The translations under genes were made by a program, and so were the position numbers. A DNA stretch of 64,000 nucleotides from Pseudogemmobacter faecipullorum (GTDB lineage: Bacteria > Pseudomonadota > Alphaproteobacteria > Rhodobacterales > Rhodobacteraceae): NCBI RefSeq assembly GCF_020539525.1, contig NZ_JACDXX010000007.1, forward strand, positions 124,001 through 188,000, written 5' to 3'. Below the pieces are notes generated by a model. The model searched no databases, was not told where the DNA came from, and worked only from the letters and a program-made list of their open reading frames with translations. Each line of letters begins with the position of its first letter. The first letter of the stretch is position 1. Shown here piece by piece: positions 1-8,656 of the stretch.

Positions 1-370
1 TGCGCTGATGCGCAATAAGGGCCTGCAGTATATCTGCCGCACCATTGGCCTGAAGGTCGCCACCACCGCTTCGGATTTCACTTCCGGTTACAGCCTCGGC
101 CAGGAAATCCGGGTGCCGATCGCGCATCATGACGGCAATTACACGCTGGAGGCGGAAGAGCTGAAAGCGCTGCGCGATCAGGACCGTATCGCCTTTACCT
201 ATAGCGACAATCCGAATGGCTCGATGGGCGATATTGCCGGCGTGCTTTCGCAAAACCGCCGGGTGCTGGGCATGATGCCGCATCCCGAGCGCGCTTTTGA
301 GCCGCTGCATGGCTCGGCCGATGGCGCGGCATTGTTTGCGGCGCTGATGGGCGGGTTGGCGCTCGCCTGA
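1..370 (+). CDS. purQ: Phosphoribosylformylglycinamidine synthase subunit PurQ, 3' part
   Basis: This is the C-terminal half of the glutaminase subunit of FGAM synthase, which supplies ammonia to PurL in purine synthesis. The frame is open from the left edge, so the true start lies outside the window. The visible part has the class I glutamine amidotransferase ending: the run VPIAHHDGNY with its conserved histidine, then GMMPHPERAFEP, which carries the catalytic His and Glu of the triad. The nucleophile Cys would lie upstream. The gene ends 46 bases before dctB. PurS, its usual partner, is about 37 kb away on the other strand. Confidence 0.95.
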   Translation, partial: ALMRNKGLQYICRTIGLKVATTASDFTSGYSLGQEIRVPIAHHDGNYTLEAEELKALRDQDRIAFTYSDNPNGSMGDIAGVLSQNRRVLGMMPHPERAFEPLHGSADGAALFAALMGGLALA

Positions 371-416
371 GCGCCTCTGCCTTGAGGGGCGCCTGGGGGC
401 AACTTAATCTGCGGCC

Positions 417-2177
417 ATGATCAGCGACCGCTCAGCCGACAGCAGTGAAAGACCGCAGGGCCTGCCCTGGCGGGTGAAGGCTGTGGTGATCCTGCTGATC
501 ATTGCCGCAATCGGCGTGGTGCTGGTGTCGAACCGCTGGCTGAACGACCGCTTCAGCGATGGCGCACGCGGCCGCTCCGACGTGCGCCTCGCGCTTTACT
601 CGGGCAACCTGGTCTCGGAACTGCAGCGCACCTCGGTGGTGCCCTTGCTGCTGTCGCGCGACCCGGATCTGCTGCAGGCTCTGCGCGACGGCAATTTCTC
701 GCGCACCTCGGCCAAGCTGATCGCGCTGCAGGCCGAGATCGGCGTCGCCTCGATCCGGCTATTGGATGTGAATGGCCGGGTGGTGGGCGCGACCAACCGC
801 AATATCCTGTCGACGATTTTCCGCTCGGAGAGCTATTTCGTCGATGCGCAGCGCACCAATGAGACCATTTTCACCGCCAGCCCGCGCGAGACCGGCGGCT
901 ATGATTTCAGTTATTCCCGGGCTTTGCGCGCCGATGGCAAAGTGCTCGGCGTCATCGTCGTCTCGGTCGATCTGCTGAAATATGAGCGCGCCTGGTCGGG
1001 GCTGAATGATGCGGTGGTGGTCACCAATTCGGAAGGCACGGTCATTCTGACCACGGTTCCGGCATGGCGCGGCCGCTCGCTGACCGAGGCCATGGCCGAG
1101 ACCGAGCCGCCTTCAGCGATTGAGCAGGCCTGGCAGGCCTCGACCGACTGGGCCCGCCCGGCGCCCGAGGCCTGGATGCAGGGCACGCCGGTGATGAAGA
1201 CCGAGGCGCGGATCCCGTTCCGGGGCTGGCGCATCGTCACTTTCGTCGACTATGCCCAGGTGCGTGAGAAGGTGAATTCCATTCTGGCGCTCGAGATCAT
1301 GGGCTTTGCCATCGTGATGTCGATCGCCTTCTATTTCCTGACCCGCCGGGCCTGGTCGCGCTCGCTGTCGCTGCAGCGGGAATCGGCGGAACTGCGGGCG
1401 CTCAATGCCCGGCTGCAGCGCGAGATTGCCGAGCGCGAGAAGGTCGAGGCCAATCTGCAGGTCGCCGAGCAGACGCTGGAGCAAAGCTCAAAACTGGCGG
1501 TGCTGGGCGAGATGTCGGCAGCGGTCAGTCATGAGCTGAACCAGCCGCTGGCCGCGATGAAAACCTATCTGGCGGGGGCGCGTCTGCTGTTGCAGCGCAA
1601 ACGCCCCGATGAGGCTCTGTCCTCGTTCCAGCGCATTGATGATCTGATCGAGCGGATGGGATCGATCACCCGTCAGCTGAAAAGCTATGCCCGCAAGGGC
1701 GGCGAGGCCTTTGAGCCGGTGGATCTCAGGATGTGCGTCTCCTCGGCTCTGGCGATGATGGAACCGCAGCTGAAAAGTCGCGTTGTGAAGATCACGCGCG
1801 GGCTGCCGCGCCAGCCGGTGATGGTCATGGCAGACCGGATCCGTCTTGAGCAGGTTATTATTAATCTTCTGAGAAATGCACTGGATGCAATCCGCGATGT
1901 GAATGCGCCCCAGATCGACATGCTTTTGTCGGCAGGTGAGACCGCGACGCTGACAGTGCGCGATAACGGCCATGGGATTATCGATCTCGATAATCTGTTT
2001 GAGCCTTTCTACACGACCAAAAAACCCGGGGAAGGGGTGGGCCTTGGCCTCGCAATCTCCTCGGGCATTGTAACAGACTTGGGGGGTCGCCTGACCGCCC
2101 ATAATGGCGAAGAGGGCGGTGCAGTGTTCGAAATGCAGCTGCCGATCCTGTCGTCTGGTCAGCAAGCAGCAGAGTGA
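417..2177 (+). CDS. dctB: DctB-type sensor histidine kinase
   Basis: A 586-residue membrane sensor kinase. The N-terminus has a transmembrane segment at about 21-39, an extracytoplasmic sensor region (about 42-287) and a second transmembrane segment at about 288-309. A coiled coil (315-360) leads to the HisKA box AAVSHELNQPLAAM with His372 as the phosphoacceptor. The HATPase part shows NLLRNALDA (N box), DNGHG (G1) and GLGLAIS (G2). This layout fits DctB kinases, which sense C4-dicarboxylates and phosphorylate DctD. The dctD start follows 7 bases after the stop, so the two are one transcript. No dicarboxylate transporter is next to them here, so the ligand is inferred from family only. Confidence 0.85.
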   Translation: MISDRSADSSERPQGLPWRVKAVVILLIIAAIGVVLVSNRWLNDRFSDGARGRSDVRLALYSGNLVSELQRTSVVPLLLSRDPDLLQALRDGNFSRTSAKLIALQAEIGVASIRLLDVNGRVVGATNRNILSTIFRSESYFVDAQRTNETIFTASPRETGGYDFSYSRALRADGKVLGVIVVSVDLLKYERAWSGLNDAVVVTNSEGTVILTTVPAWRGRSLTEAMAETEPPSAIEQAWQASTDWARPAPEAWMQGTPVMKTEARIPFRGWRIVTFVDYAQVREKVNSILALEIMGFAIVMSIAFYFLTRRAWSRSLSLQRESAELRALNARLQREIAEREKVEANLQVAEQTLEQSSKLAVLGEMSAAVSHELNQPLAAMKTYLAGARLLLQRKRPDEALSSFQRIDDLIERMGSITRQLKSYARKGGEAFEPVDLRMCVSSALAMMEPQLKSRVVKITRGLPRQPVMVMADRIRLEQVIINLLRNALDAIRDVNAPQIDMLLSAGETATLTVRDNGHGIIDLDNLFEPFYTTKKPGEGVGLGLAISSGIVTDLGGRLTAHNGEEGGAVFEMQLPILSSGQQAAE

Positions 2178-2184
2178 GGGCTGA

Positions 2185-3513
2185 ATGGCACGAGCGATGA
2201 AAGTGGCGATTGTCGATGACGAGGCGGATATGCGGGCCTCGATCAGCCAGTGGCTGGCGCTCTCGGGCTTTGATACCGAAACCTATGGCTCGGCTGAGGA
2301 GGCGCTGAAATCCCTCGGCCCCGATTTCTCGGGTGTGGTGGTGTCTGATATTAAGATGCCCGGCATGGATGGCATGGCCTTCCTGAAAAAGCTGATGAGC
2401 CTCGATTCCGGCCTGCCGGTGATCATGATCACCGGCCATGGCGATGTGCCGATGGCGGTAGAGGCGATGCGGGTCGGTGCTTTTGACTTCCTGGAAAAGC
2501 CGTTTAACCCCGACCGGATGACCGAACTGGCCAAGAAAGCCACCCAGGCACGGCGCATGACGCTCGACAGCCGGGCTTTGCGCAAAGAGCTGTCGGATGG
2601 CTCGACCATCATGCAAAAACTGGTCGGCACCTCGCCGGCGATGGAGCGGCTGCGCGAGGATATTCTCGATCTCGGCCAGGCCGACAGCCATGTGCTGATC
2701 GATGGCGAGACCGGCACCGGCAAGACCCTGGTGGCCCATGCGCTCCATGCGGTCGGGCCGCGTGCCTCGAAGAAATTCGTCTCGATCTCCTGCGCCGCCT
2801 GGTCCGAGGATCAGCTTTCGGCCCGGCTGTTTGGCCCGGGCGAGGATGGCGCGATCCCGCTGGTCGAAGAGGCGCGTGGCGGCACGCTCTGCCTTGAGGA
2901 TATCGAGGCGCTGAGCCAGGGGCTGCAGGCAAGGCTGCTGACCTTTATCAATGATCAGGGCACCCCGCCCGAGACCCGGATTATCGCGATCCGCAACCAG
3001 CATGCGGCTGATATCACACTGGAACAGGCCTTGCGCCCCGATCTGTTCTACCGGCTTGGTGCGATGATCATCGTCCTGCCGCCGCTGCGCGCGCGGGGCG
3101 AGGATATTCTGCAGCTCTTCACCCGTCTCTCGGAACAGTTCTCCGAGGAATATGGCTGTGACGCGCCGCAGGTCACCGCGCAGGAGGCGGCGCAGCTCTT
3201 GCAGGCGCCCTGGCCGGGCAATGTGCGGCAGATGGTCAATATTGCCGAGCGTGCCGTGTTGCAGAACCGGCGCGGATCGGGCTCGATTGCCTCGCTGCTG
3301 ATGGCCGATAACGAGGCCACCGGCCCGGCAATGACCACCGAGGGCAAGCCGCTGAAGGAATATGTCGAGGCCTTTGAGCGCATGCTGATCGATAATACCA
3401 TGCGCCGCCATAAGGGCTCGATCGTGGCGGTGATGGAGGAGCTTTGCCTGCCGCGCCGCACCCTGAATGAGAAAATGGCGAAATACGCTTTGCAGCGCTC
3501 GGATTACGTCTGA
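2185..3513 (+). CDS. dctD: DctD-like response regulator with a degenerate sigma-54 AAA+ domain
   Basis: A 442-residue NtrC-family regulator. The receiver domain (about 6-120) has the acidic pair D11/D12, phosphoacceptor D55 in VVVSDIKMPG and K105 in FLEKPF. The AAA+ domain (about 145-375) keeps Walker A GETGTGKT (174-181), but the loop that normally holds GAFTGA is shortened: only about 14 residues separate LFG from GGTL. The Walker B acids read LCLEDI instead of LFLDEI, so the D-E order is swapped. A Fis-type helix-turn-helix ends the protein (about 410-435). Loss of GAFTGA implies it cannot remodel sigma-54 holoenzyme in the usual way. It is paired with the dctB kinase just upstream. Confidence 0.85.
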   Translation: MARAMKVAIVDDEADMRASISQWLALSGFDTETYGSAEEALKSLGPDFSGVVVSDIKMPGMDGMAFLKKLMSLDSGLPVIMITGHGDVPMAVEAMRVGAFDFLEKPFNPDRMTELAKKATQARRMTLDSRALRKELSDGSTIMQKLVGTSPAMERLREDILDLGQADSHVLIDGETGTGKTLVAHALHAVGPRASKKFVSISCAAWSEDQLSARLFGPGEDGAIPLVEEARGGTLCLEDIEALSQGLQARLLTFINDQGTPPETRIIAIRNQHAADITLEQALRPDLFYRLGAMIIVLPPLRARGEDILQLFTRLSEQFSEEYGCDAPQVTAQEAAQLLQAPWPGNVRQMVNIAERAVLQNRRGSGSIASLLMADNEATGPAMTTEGKPLKEYVEAFERMLIDNTMRRHKGSIVAVMEELCLPRRTLNEKMAKYALQRSDYV

Positions 3514-3539
3514 GCCGGGCGCGCAGGGCAGAAACCGGG

Positions 3540-3571
3540 GGCAGGGATGCGCAGCCATCCCTGCCTTTTTT
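3540..3571 (+). terminator. Rho-independent terminator after dctD
   Basis: A perfect 10-bp stem (3540-3549 with 3556-3565) around a 6-base loop, followed by six T residues. It closes the dctB-dctD unit. Confidence 0.9.
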
Positions 3572-4059
3572 CATGCCGGGAGCTTGCGGCACCAGGCGGA
3601 AATCAGGCCTGTGGCGGCGGGTGTTGCGGGCTGCGAGGGGGGGGTTGGTGAAATTTTGATTGCTCTCTCCTTACCTTTGGACGTAAGTTTCCGCCCATGG
3701 CCATCGCTGATGGTCACAGGAATTCTCTCCCATCCCGACTGCCTGGCGCGCTCAGCCGCGCTGCAGGGGCGGGGAGCCGGATCGGCCGTAAGGCTGTGCA
3801 CATTGCCGGACAGATGTCGCGCGTCAGCGTCGGCCTCGGATGGCTCGAACGAACGGCGGCCGCAGGCCTCCGGAAAGTAAACCGCGATGAGGCGCGTAAG
3901 CACTGCAGCAAATAACGAGGCCTGCCCCAGTGGCAGGGCCCGGCTGTCTGTGCCTGCTGCCTGCGCTCAGACAAGCCGCCCCGCACCCTATGATGTCCCT
4001 CCCGACCCGTCTGAACGGCGGGCGAGGGCTGTTTTGCGCCCGGGGCGCAATGGAACACT
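3572..4059 (+). promoter_or_regulatory. Long rne leader region
   Basis: About 490 bases without a convincing gene between the dctD terminator and rne. Several overlapping frames exist, but none has a good ribosome site or a recognisable product. A long 5' leader is usual for rne genes, where it mediates autoregulation by RNase E cleavage. Just before the start codon a 7-bp hairpin (TTGCGCC at 4034-4040 with GGCGCAA at 4044-4050) abuts the weak ribosome site TGGAAC at 4051-4056. The regulatory role is inferred. Confidence 0.5.
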
Positions 4060-7008
4060 ATGGCTAAGAAAATGCTCATCGACGCCACCCATGCGGAAGA
4101 GACCCGCGTGGTTGTCGTGGACGGAAACAAAGTCGAGGAATTCGATTTTGAAACCCTGAACAAGCGTCAGCTGGCGGGGAATATCTATCTCGCAAAGGTG
4201 ACGCGGGTCGAACCCTCGCTGCAGGCGGCCTTTGTGGATTACGGCGGAAACCGTCACGGTTTCCTGGCATTTGCCGAAATCCACCCGGATTATTACCAGA
4301 TCCCGGTCGCTGACCGCCGCGCGCTTCTTGAAGAAGAGCGCGCTGCTGCGCGTGAGGAAGAAGAAGAAGAAAATCACCGCTCGTCGCGCCGCCGCAAATC
4401 CGGCTCGCCGCGCCCCGAACGCGCCGCCGCCGATCCGGTGGTTTCGGGCGATGTGCGGGGCAGCGATCAGCCCGGCACCGGCGCGATGGATGTCATCGAT
4501 CTGAGCGATGATGCGGCCCAGGCCCCGGAAGGGGCGGTTGATGCCCTTGGTGCGCCCTTTGGCGGTGAGGCAGCGGCTGAGGCGATTGCAGCCCCGGTTG
4601 AAGCGGCTGTCGCTCCGGCAGAGGTTGACGCTGAAGCCGCTGCAGAAGCAGCAGAGGCTCCCTCCGCTGCCGGTCCAGAGGATCACGCTGAGGATACCAG
4701 CGGCGAGGCTGCTGCCGATGCTGCCGATGAGATTGAATCGATCGCTGACGAGGATGTGGCCGAGGAAATCTCGGCGCCGCGCCGTCCGCGCGCACGTCGC
4801 TATAAAATCCAGGAAGTGATCAAGGTCCGGCAGATCATGCTGGTCCAGGTGGTGAAAGAAGAGCGCGGCAATAAAGGCGCAGCGCTCACCACCTATCTTT
4901 CGCTCGCCGGTCGTTACTGCGTGCTGATGCCGAATACCGCGCGTGGCGGTGGCATTTCGCGCAAGATCACCGTGGCGGCTGACCGCAAGAAGCTGAAAGA
5001 AATCGCGGGCGAGCTGGAGGTGCCGGAAGGCGCAGGCCTGATCATCCGCACCGCCGGTGCCAAGCGCACCAAGCCCGAGATCCGCCGCGATTACGAATAT
5101 CTGATGCGGCTCTGGGAGCAGATCCGCGATCTGACCCTGCGCTCGGTCGCGCCTGCCGCGATCTATGAAGAGGGCGATCTGATCAAGCGCACGATCCGCG
5201 ATCTCTATTCGCGCGAGATCGAGGAAGTGCTGGTCGAGGGCGAGGCGGGCTACCGCACCGCCAAAGACTTTATGCGCATGATCATGCCGGCCCATGCCCG
5301 TCAGGTGAAACGCTATGATGAGCCGATGCCGCTGTTCGCGCGCTTCCAGGTCGAAAGCTACCTCGGTGGCATGTTCAACCCGGTGGTGCAGCTGAAATCG
5401 GGCGGCTATATCGTTATAGGCATCACCGAGGCCCTGGTTGCCATCGATGTGAACTCGGGCCGTGCCACCAAGGAAGGCTCGATCGAGGATACTGCGCTCA
5501 AGACCAACCTTGAGGCCTGCGATGAGGTGGCACGCCAGCTGCGTCTGCGCGACCTTGCCGGTCTGATCGTGATCGACTTCATCGATATGGAAGAGCGTAA
5601 GAATAACGCCGCCGTCGAGAAGCGCCTGAAAGACAAGCTGAAAACCGACCGCGCCCGTATTCAGATCGGCCGTATCTCGGGCTTTGGCCTGATGGAAATG
5701 TCGCGTCAGCGCCTGCGTCCGGGTATGCTGGAATCGACCACCCAGCCCTGCGCCCATTGCCATGGCACTGGTCTGATCCGCTCGGATGACAGCATGGCGC
5801 TGACCATCCTGCGGGCTCTGGAAGAAGAGGGCACGCGCAAGCGCTCGAAAGAGGTGCTGCTCAAGGCCCCGGTCAGCATCATTAACTATTTGTTCAACCA
5901 TAAGCGTGAGCATATCGCCCTGATCGAGGCGCGTTATGGCATGGCTGTGCGGATGGAAGCCGATCCTTCGCTGATCTCGCCCGATTATTCGATCGAGAAG
6001 TTCAAGACCGCGACCCGTGCTCTGCCGGAACCCGGCACGGTGATCTCGGGCCATGCCGGTCTGATGGGCGCGCCGGTGGCCGAGGATGAGGACGAGGATC
6101 TGATCGACGAGGCCTTCGAGGAAGAAATCGAAGAGGCCGAAGAGGTTGTGGAAGCCGCCGAGGCCGGGGAGACCCAGGCCGAGCGTGCCGAGGCTGGCGA
6201 TCCGAATGGAGATGGTGGCAAGAAACGCCGTCGTCGTCGCCGTCGTCGTCGCGGTGGCAGCCGTGATGAGCAGGGCGCGGAAACCTCGGCCGAAGATGAT
6301 GGCGACGAGGGCGAAGAGGGCGAGGATGAGGCTGCTGAGGCCAGCGCCGAAACCGCGGTGGCTCCGGTCGGGGCTGAGCCGGTTGCGGATGCTCCGGTTG
6401 CGGCAGAGCCGGCTGAGGCGCCGGAAGCCGGGGCTGCACCCAAGCGCCGCCGCGCGCCGCGCAGCCGCAAGGGGGCTGTTAAGGCTGAAGAACTCGCTGC
6501 CAGCCCGGTGAGCGCCGCTGAGGATGTGGCGGTGGAGGCTGTAGCCCCGGAAGCCGCAACCGAAGCAGCGCCTGCCGCAGCAGCTGCACCGGTCGTCGCT
6601 GAGGCAGTGGAAGCGCCCGAAGCAGTGCCTGCCGCGGCCGCAGAACCCCCCGCGAAAAAGCCCGCTGCCCGTCGCAGCCGTGCTAAAGCCAAACCGGCTG
6701 TCACTGCCGAGGCTGAGGCCGCTGCCGAACCGGCCGAAAAGCCGGTGAAGCCGAAGGCAACCCGCAGCCGTGCGAAAAAAGTCACCGCCGCTGAACCGGG
6801 GGCGGAAACCGCCGCTGCAGCTGTGGTGAGTGAGACTGCACCTGTCGCCGGGACCCCGGCGGCTGCTCCGGCCCCGGTGGCTGCCCCAGCCAAGGAAGTG
6901 GCAGCCCAGGAAGCGCCGGCCCAGGAAGCAGCTGTACCTGCTGCCGAAGCAGACAGCGCCGAGAGCAATGCGCCGCGCCGCAAGGGCTGGTGGTCGGCAG
7001 GTCGCTGA
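4060..7008 (+). CDS. rne: Ribonuclease E
   Basis: A 982-residue RNase E/G endoribonuclease that starts mRNA decay and rRNA/tRNA processing and scaffolds the degradosome. The S1 domain starts at about 38 (GNIYLAKVTRVEPSLQAAFV) but is split by a roughly 155-residue acidic and Ala/Glu-rich insert (about 91-245), then resumes at KIQEVIKVRQIMLVQV. The DNase I-like catalytic part has D463 in AIDVNSGR and D506 in VIDFIDM. The zinc link is CAHC (C564, C567). The C-terminal 300 residues are low complexity: an acidic stretch, a run of arginines near 710-720, then Ala/Pro/Glu repeats, as expected for a disordered degradosome scaffold. The ATG at 4060 gives the canonical MAKKMLIDA start. Confidence 0.97.
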   Translation: MAKKMLIDATHAEETRVVVVDGNKVEEFDFETLNKRQLAGNIYLAKVTRVEPSLQAAFVDYGGNRHGFLAFAEIHPDYYQIPVADRRALLEEERAAAREEEEEENHRSSRRRKSGSPRPERAAADPVVSGDVRGSDQPGTGAMDVIDLSDDAAQAPEGAVDALGAPFGGEAAAEAIAAPVEAAVAPAEVDAEAAAEAAEAPSAAGPEDHAEDTSGEAAADAADEIESIADEDVAEEISAPRRPRARRYKIQEVIKVRQIMLVQVVKEERGNKGAALTTYLSLAGRYCVLMPNTARGGGISRKITVAADRKKLKEIAGELEVPEGAGLIIRTAGAKRTKPEIRRDYEYLMRLWEQIRDLTLRSVAPAAIYEEGDLIKRTIRDLYSREIEEVLVEGEAGYRTAKDFMRMIMPAHARQVKRYDEPMPLFARFQVESYLGGMFNPVVQLKSGGYIVIGITEALVAIDVNSGRATKEGSIEDTALKTNLEACDEVARQLRLRDLAGLIVIDFIDMEERKNNAAVEKRLKDKLKTDRARIQIGRISGFGLMEMSRQRLRPGMLESTTQPCAHCHGTGLIRSDDSMALTILRALEEEGTRKRSKEVLLKAPVSIINYLFNHKREHIALIEARYGMAVRMEADPSLISPDYSIEKFKTATRALPEPGTVISGHAGLMGAPVAEDEDEDLIDEAFEEEIEEAEEVVEAAEAGETQAERAEAGDPNGDGGKKRRRRRRRRRGGSRDEQGAETSAEDDGDEGEEGEDEAAEASAETAVAPVGAEPVADAPVAAEPAEAPEAGAAPKRRRAPRSRKGAVKAEELAASPVSAAEDVAVEAVAPEAATEAAPAAAAAPVVAEAVEAPEAVPAAAAEPPAKKPAARRSRAKAKPAVTAEAEAAAEPAEKPVKPKATRSRAKKVTAAEPGAETAAAAVVSETAPVAGTPAAAPAPVAAPAKEVAAQEAPAQEAAVPAAEADSAESNAPRRKGWWSAGR

Positions 7009-7027
7009 GACCCTCTGACAGAAGATT

Positions 7028-7057
7028 AAAAAAGGGGGCCGTCTGGCCCCCTTTTTT
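7028..7057. terminator. Bidirectional terminator between rne and the DUF486 gene
   Basis: A symmetric palindrome: six A, GGGGGCC, a 4-base loop, GGCCCCC, six T. It can stop transcription from rne on the plus strand and from the convergent gene on the minus strand. Confidence 0.93.
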
Positions 7058-7087
7058 AATTCTGCCTGAACCGCCGCGCGGGCCGGT

Positions 7088-7444
7088 TCAGACCCATTTG
7101 TGAAAAATGAAAAACGCGCCAAGGCCGATAAAGGCAAAGCCCAGCAGGTGGTTCCACATCAGCGGCTCTTTCAGATAAAGCACCGAGAAAGCCGCAAAGA
7201 CCGTGAGGGTGATCACCTCCTGGATGGTCTTCAGCTGGGCGGCGTTGAAATGGCTATAGCCAATGCGGTTCGCCGGAACCATCAGGCAATATTCGAAGAA
7301 AGCGATGCCCCAGGAAATCAGGATCACTTTGAAGATCGGCACCTCATTGCCGTCTTTCAGATGGCCATACCAGGCGAAGGTCATGAAAATATTTGAGCCG
7401 AGCAAAAGCAGGATGGTCACAAGCGGGACGGGAAGGCCAAACAT
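7088..7444 (-). CDS. DMT-type small membrane protein (DUF486)
   Basis: A 118-residue integral membrane protein with four predicted hydrophobic helices: LVTILLLLGSNIFMTFAWY near the start, then VILISWGIAFFEYCLMVPA, VITLTVFAAFSVLYL and LGFAFIGLGAFFIF. The conserved ANRIGY motif and the order of helices match the DUF486 family, related to small DMT/EamA-type transporters. The substrate is unknown. It is convergent with rne and shares its terminator. Confidence 0.85.
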   Translation of the reverse strand: MFGLPVPLVTILLLLGSNIFMTFAWYGHLKDGNEVPIFKVILISWGIAFFEYCLMVPANRIGYSHFNAAQLKTIQEVITLTVFAAFSVLYLKEPLMWNHLLGFAFIGLGAFFIFHKWV

Positions 7445-7780
7445 GGCGGATACCTTGGTGCGAGGGGAAGGGCGGTAAAGCGGGCCGCGCCGGGCGCGGG
7501 ATCTGCGCTGAGGCTAAACTTTCGCCGCCGCCTGCGGAAGGGGGGGCGCCTGCCGTTAGGGCAGCTGCAGATCCTGGGAATCGCGGCTTTTGCGGGCGAT
7601 TTTCCTGCGGCAGACCAAAATCGCCCATAAGGGCAGAATACAGCAGCTTCGTTCTCTCCTTGCGGGAAATTTTGAAATCCTTTTCCGGCAGATACGCTTG
7701 CATCTGCGCTTCAGGGGAAGGATATTCTCTGCAATGGCGACGGGCTGGTCCGTCGTGCCGTGATTAAAACCGAGGCTGCT
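7445..7780. other. Divergent intergenic region upstream of metQ
   Basis: About 335 bases with no supported gene between the divergent DUF486 and metQ genes; it must hold both promoters. A 6-bp hairpin (CGACGG with CCGTCG, about 7739-7756) lies 25 bases before the metQ ATG. I compared it mentally with the SAM-II and SAM/SAH riboswitch types found in alphaproteobacteria and see no convincing match. Confidence 0.4.
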
Positions 7781-8584
7781 ATGTCCGCGCTTTTCTCTCT
7801 CTCCCGTCGTGGTGCGCTCGCTCTGGCGACCGCCGCTTTCTTTGCTCCTGTCGCTGCTCTGGCTGAAAATACCGCGCTGAAAGTCGGCATCATGGGCGGC
7901 GAGGATGAGACCGTCTGGGCCACCGTGGCTGAGCAGGCCAAACCGCTTGGCCTCGATGTCGAAATCGTGATCTTCAATGATTACACCCAGCCGAATGAGG
8001 CGCTGGCGCGTAAAGAGATCGATGCCAATGCCTTCCAGCACGGCCCCTATCTGGAGGCCCAGAAAGAGGCGCATGGCTATGAGATCGAGATTGCCATCGA
8101 CACGGCGATCTTCCCGATCGGTGTCTATTCTAAGAAATATGCCTCGCTGGCCGAACTGCCGGATGGCGCGGTGATCGGCGTGCCGAATGACCCGTCGAAT
8201 GGCGGCCGTGCGCTCAAAGTGCTCGAGCAGCTGGGGCTGATCAAAGTCAGACCGGAAGCCGGTATCCTCGCCACGGTGATTGATGTCAGCGAAAACCCCA
8301 AAGGCTATGACCTGCGTGAGCTTGACGCCGGTGTGGTTGGCCGCGCGATTGACGATCTCGACGCCGCCGTTGTGAACACCGACTGGGCCGCCAAAGCCGA
8401 GCTGCTCGACAGCCGCATCGCCGAGGAATCGGGCGAGAATAACCCCTATATGAACTTCATTGCCATTCGCAGCGAAGATAAGGATGCCGCCTGGGTCGCC
8501 AGCCTGAAACAGGCTTTCCAGTCGGATGCGGTCAAGCAATCCTATGCGGATGCCTATAAGGGCGCAGCCGTGACCTCCTGGTAA
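7781..8584 (+). CDS. metQ: Methionine ABC transporter substrate-binding protein MetQ
   Basis: The periplasmic binding protein of the D/L-methionine importer, 267 residues from the ATG at 7781; an in-frame GTG at 7760 is possible but would precede the signal peptide awkwardly. The N-terminus is a signal peptide with a twin-arginine-like SRRGALALA and cleavage near ALA-EN. No lipobox Cys is present, unlike enterobacterial MetQ. The mature part is typical of NlpA/MetQ: LKVGIMGGEDE, then the DANAFQHGPYL motif and IFPIGVYSKK. It leads metQ-metN-metI. A strong hairpin follows the stop and may set a higher level of the binding protein than of the membrane parts. Confidence 0.95.
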   Translation: MSALFSLSRRGALALATAAFFAPVAALAENTALKVGIMGGEDETVWATVAEQAKPLGLDVEIVIFNDYTQPNEALARKEIDANAFQHGPYLEAQKEAHGYEIEIAIDTAIFPIGVYSKKYASLAELPDGAVIGVPNDPSNGGRALKVLEQLGLIKVRPEAGILATVIDVSENPKGYDLRELDAGVVGRAIDDLDAAVVNTDWAAKAELLDSRIAEESGENNPYMNFIAIRSEDKDAAWVASLKQAFQSDAVKQSYADAYKGAAVTSW

Positions 8585-8607
8585 AACGCGGCTATAAATA
8601 AATAACT

Positions 8608-8636
8608 CAGGGCGTCCGGAGGCTCCGGACGCCCTG
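8608..8636 (+). terminator. Intercistronic stem-loop between metQ and metN
   Basis: A near-perfect inverted repeat with a 12-14 bp arm (8608-8621 and 8623-8636) and a very small loop. Only a weak T-rich tail follows, so partial termination or 3'-end protection of metQ mRNA is more likely than full termination. Confidence 0.6.
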
Positions 8637-8656
8637 ATTGTTTGAAGGGGCAGGCC

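Noticed and set aside
3988-7137. A 1049-codon open frame antisense to rne
   Set aside because: It mirrors the GC-rich codon bias of rne, is Arg/Gly/His-rich, has no family similarity and covers the terminator and the neighbouring gene end.
7700-7790. SAM-II or SAM/SAH riboswitch before metQ
   Set aside because: A hairpin and GTGATTAAAA are present, but the conserved pseudoknot sequence of either class cannot be built. A covariance-model scan would decide.
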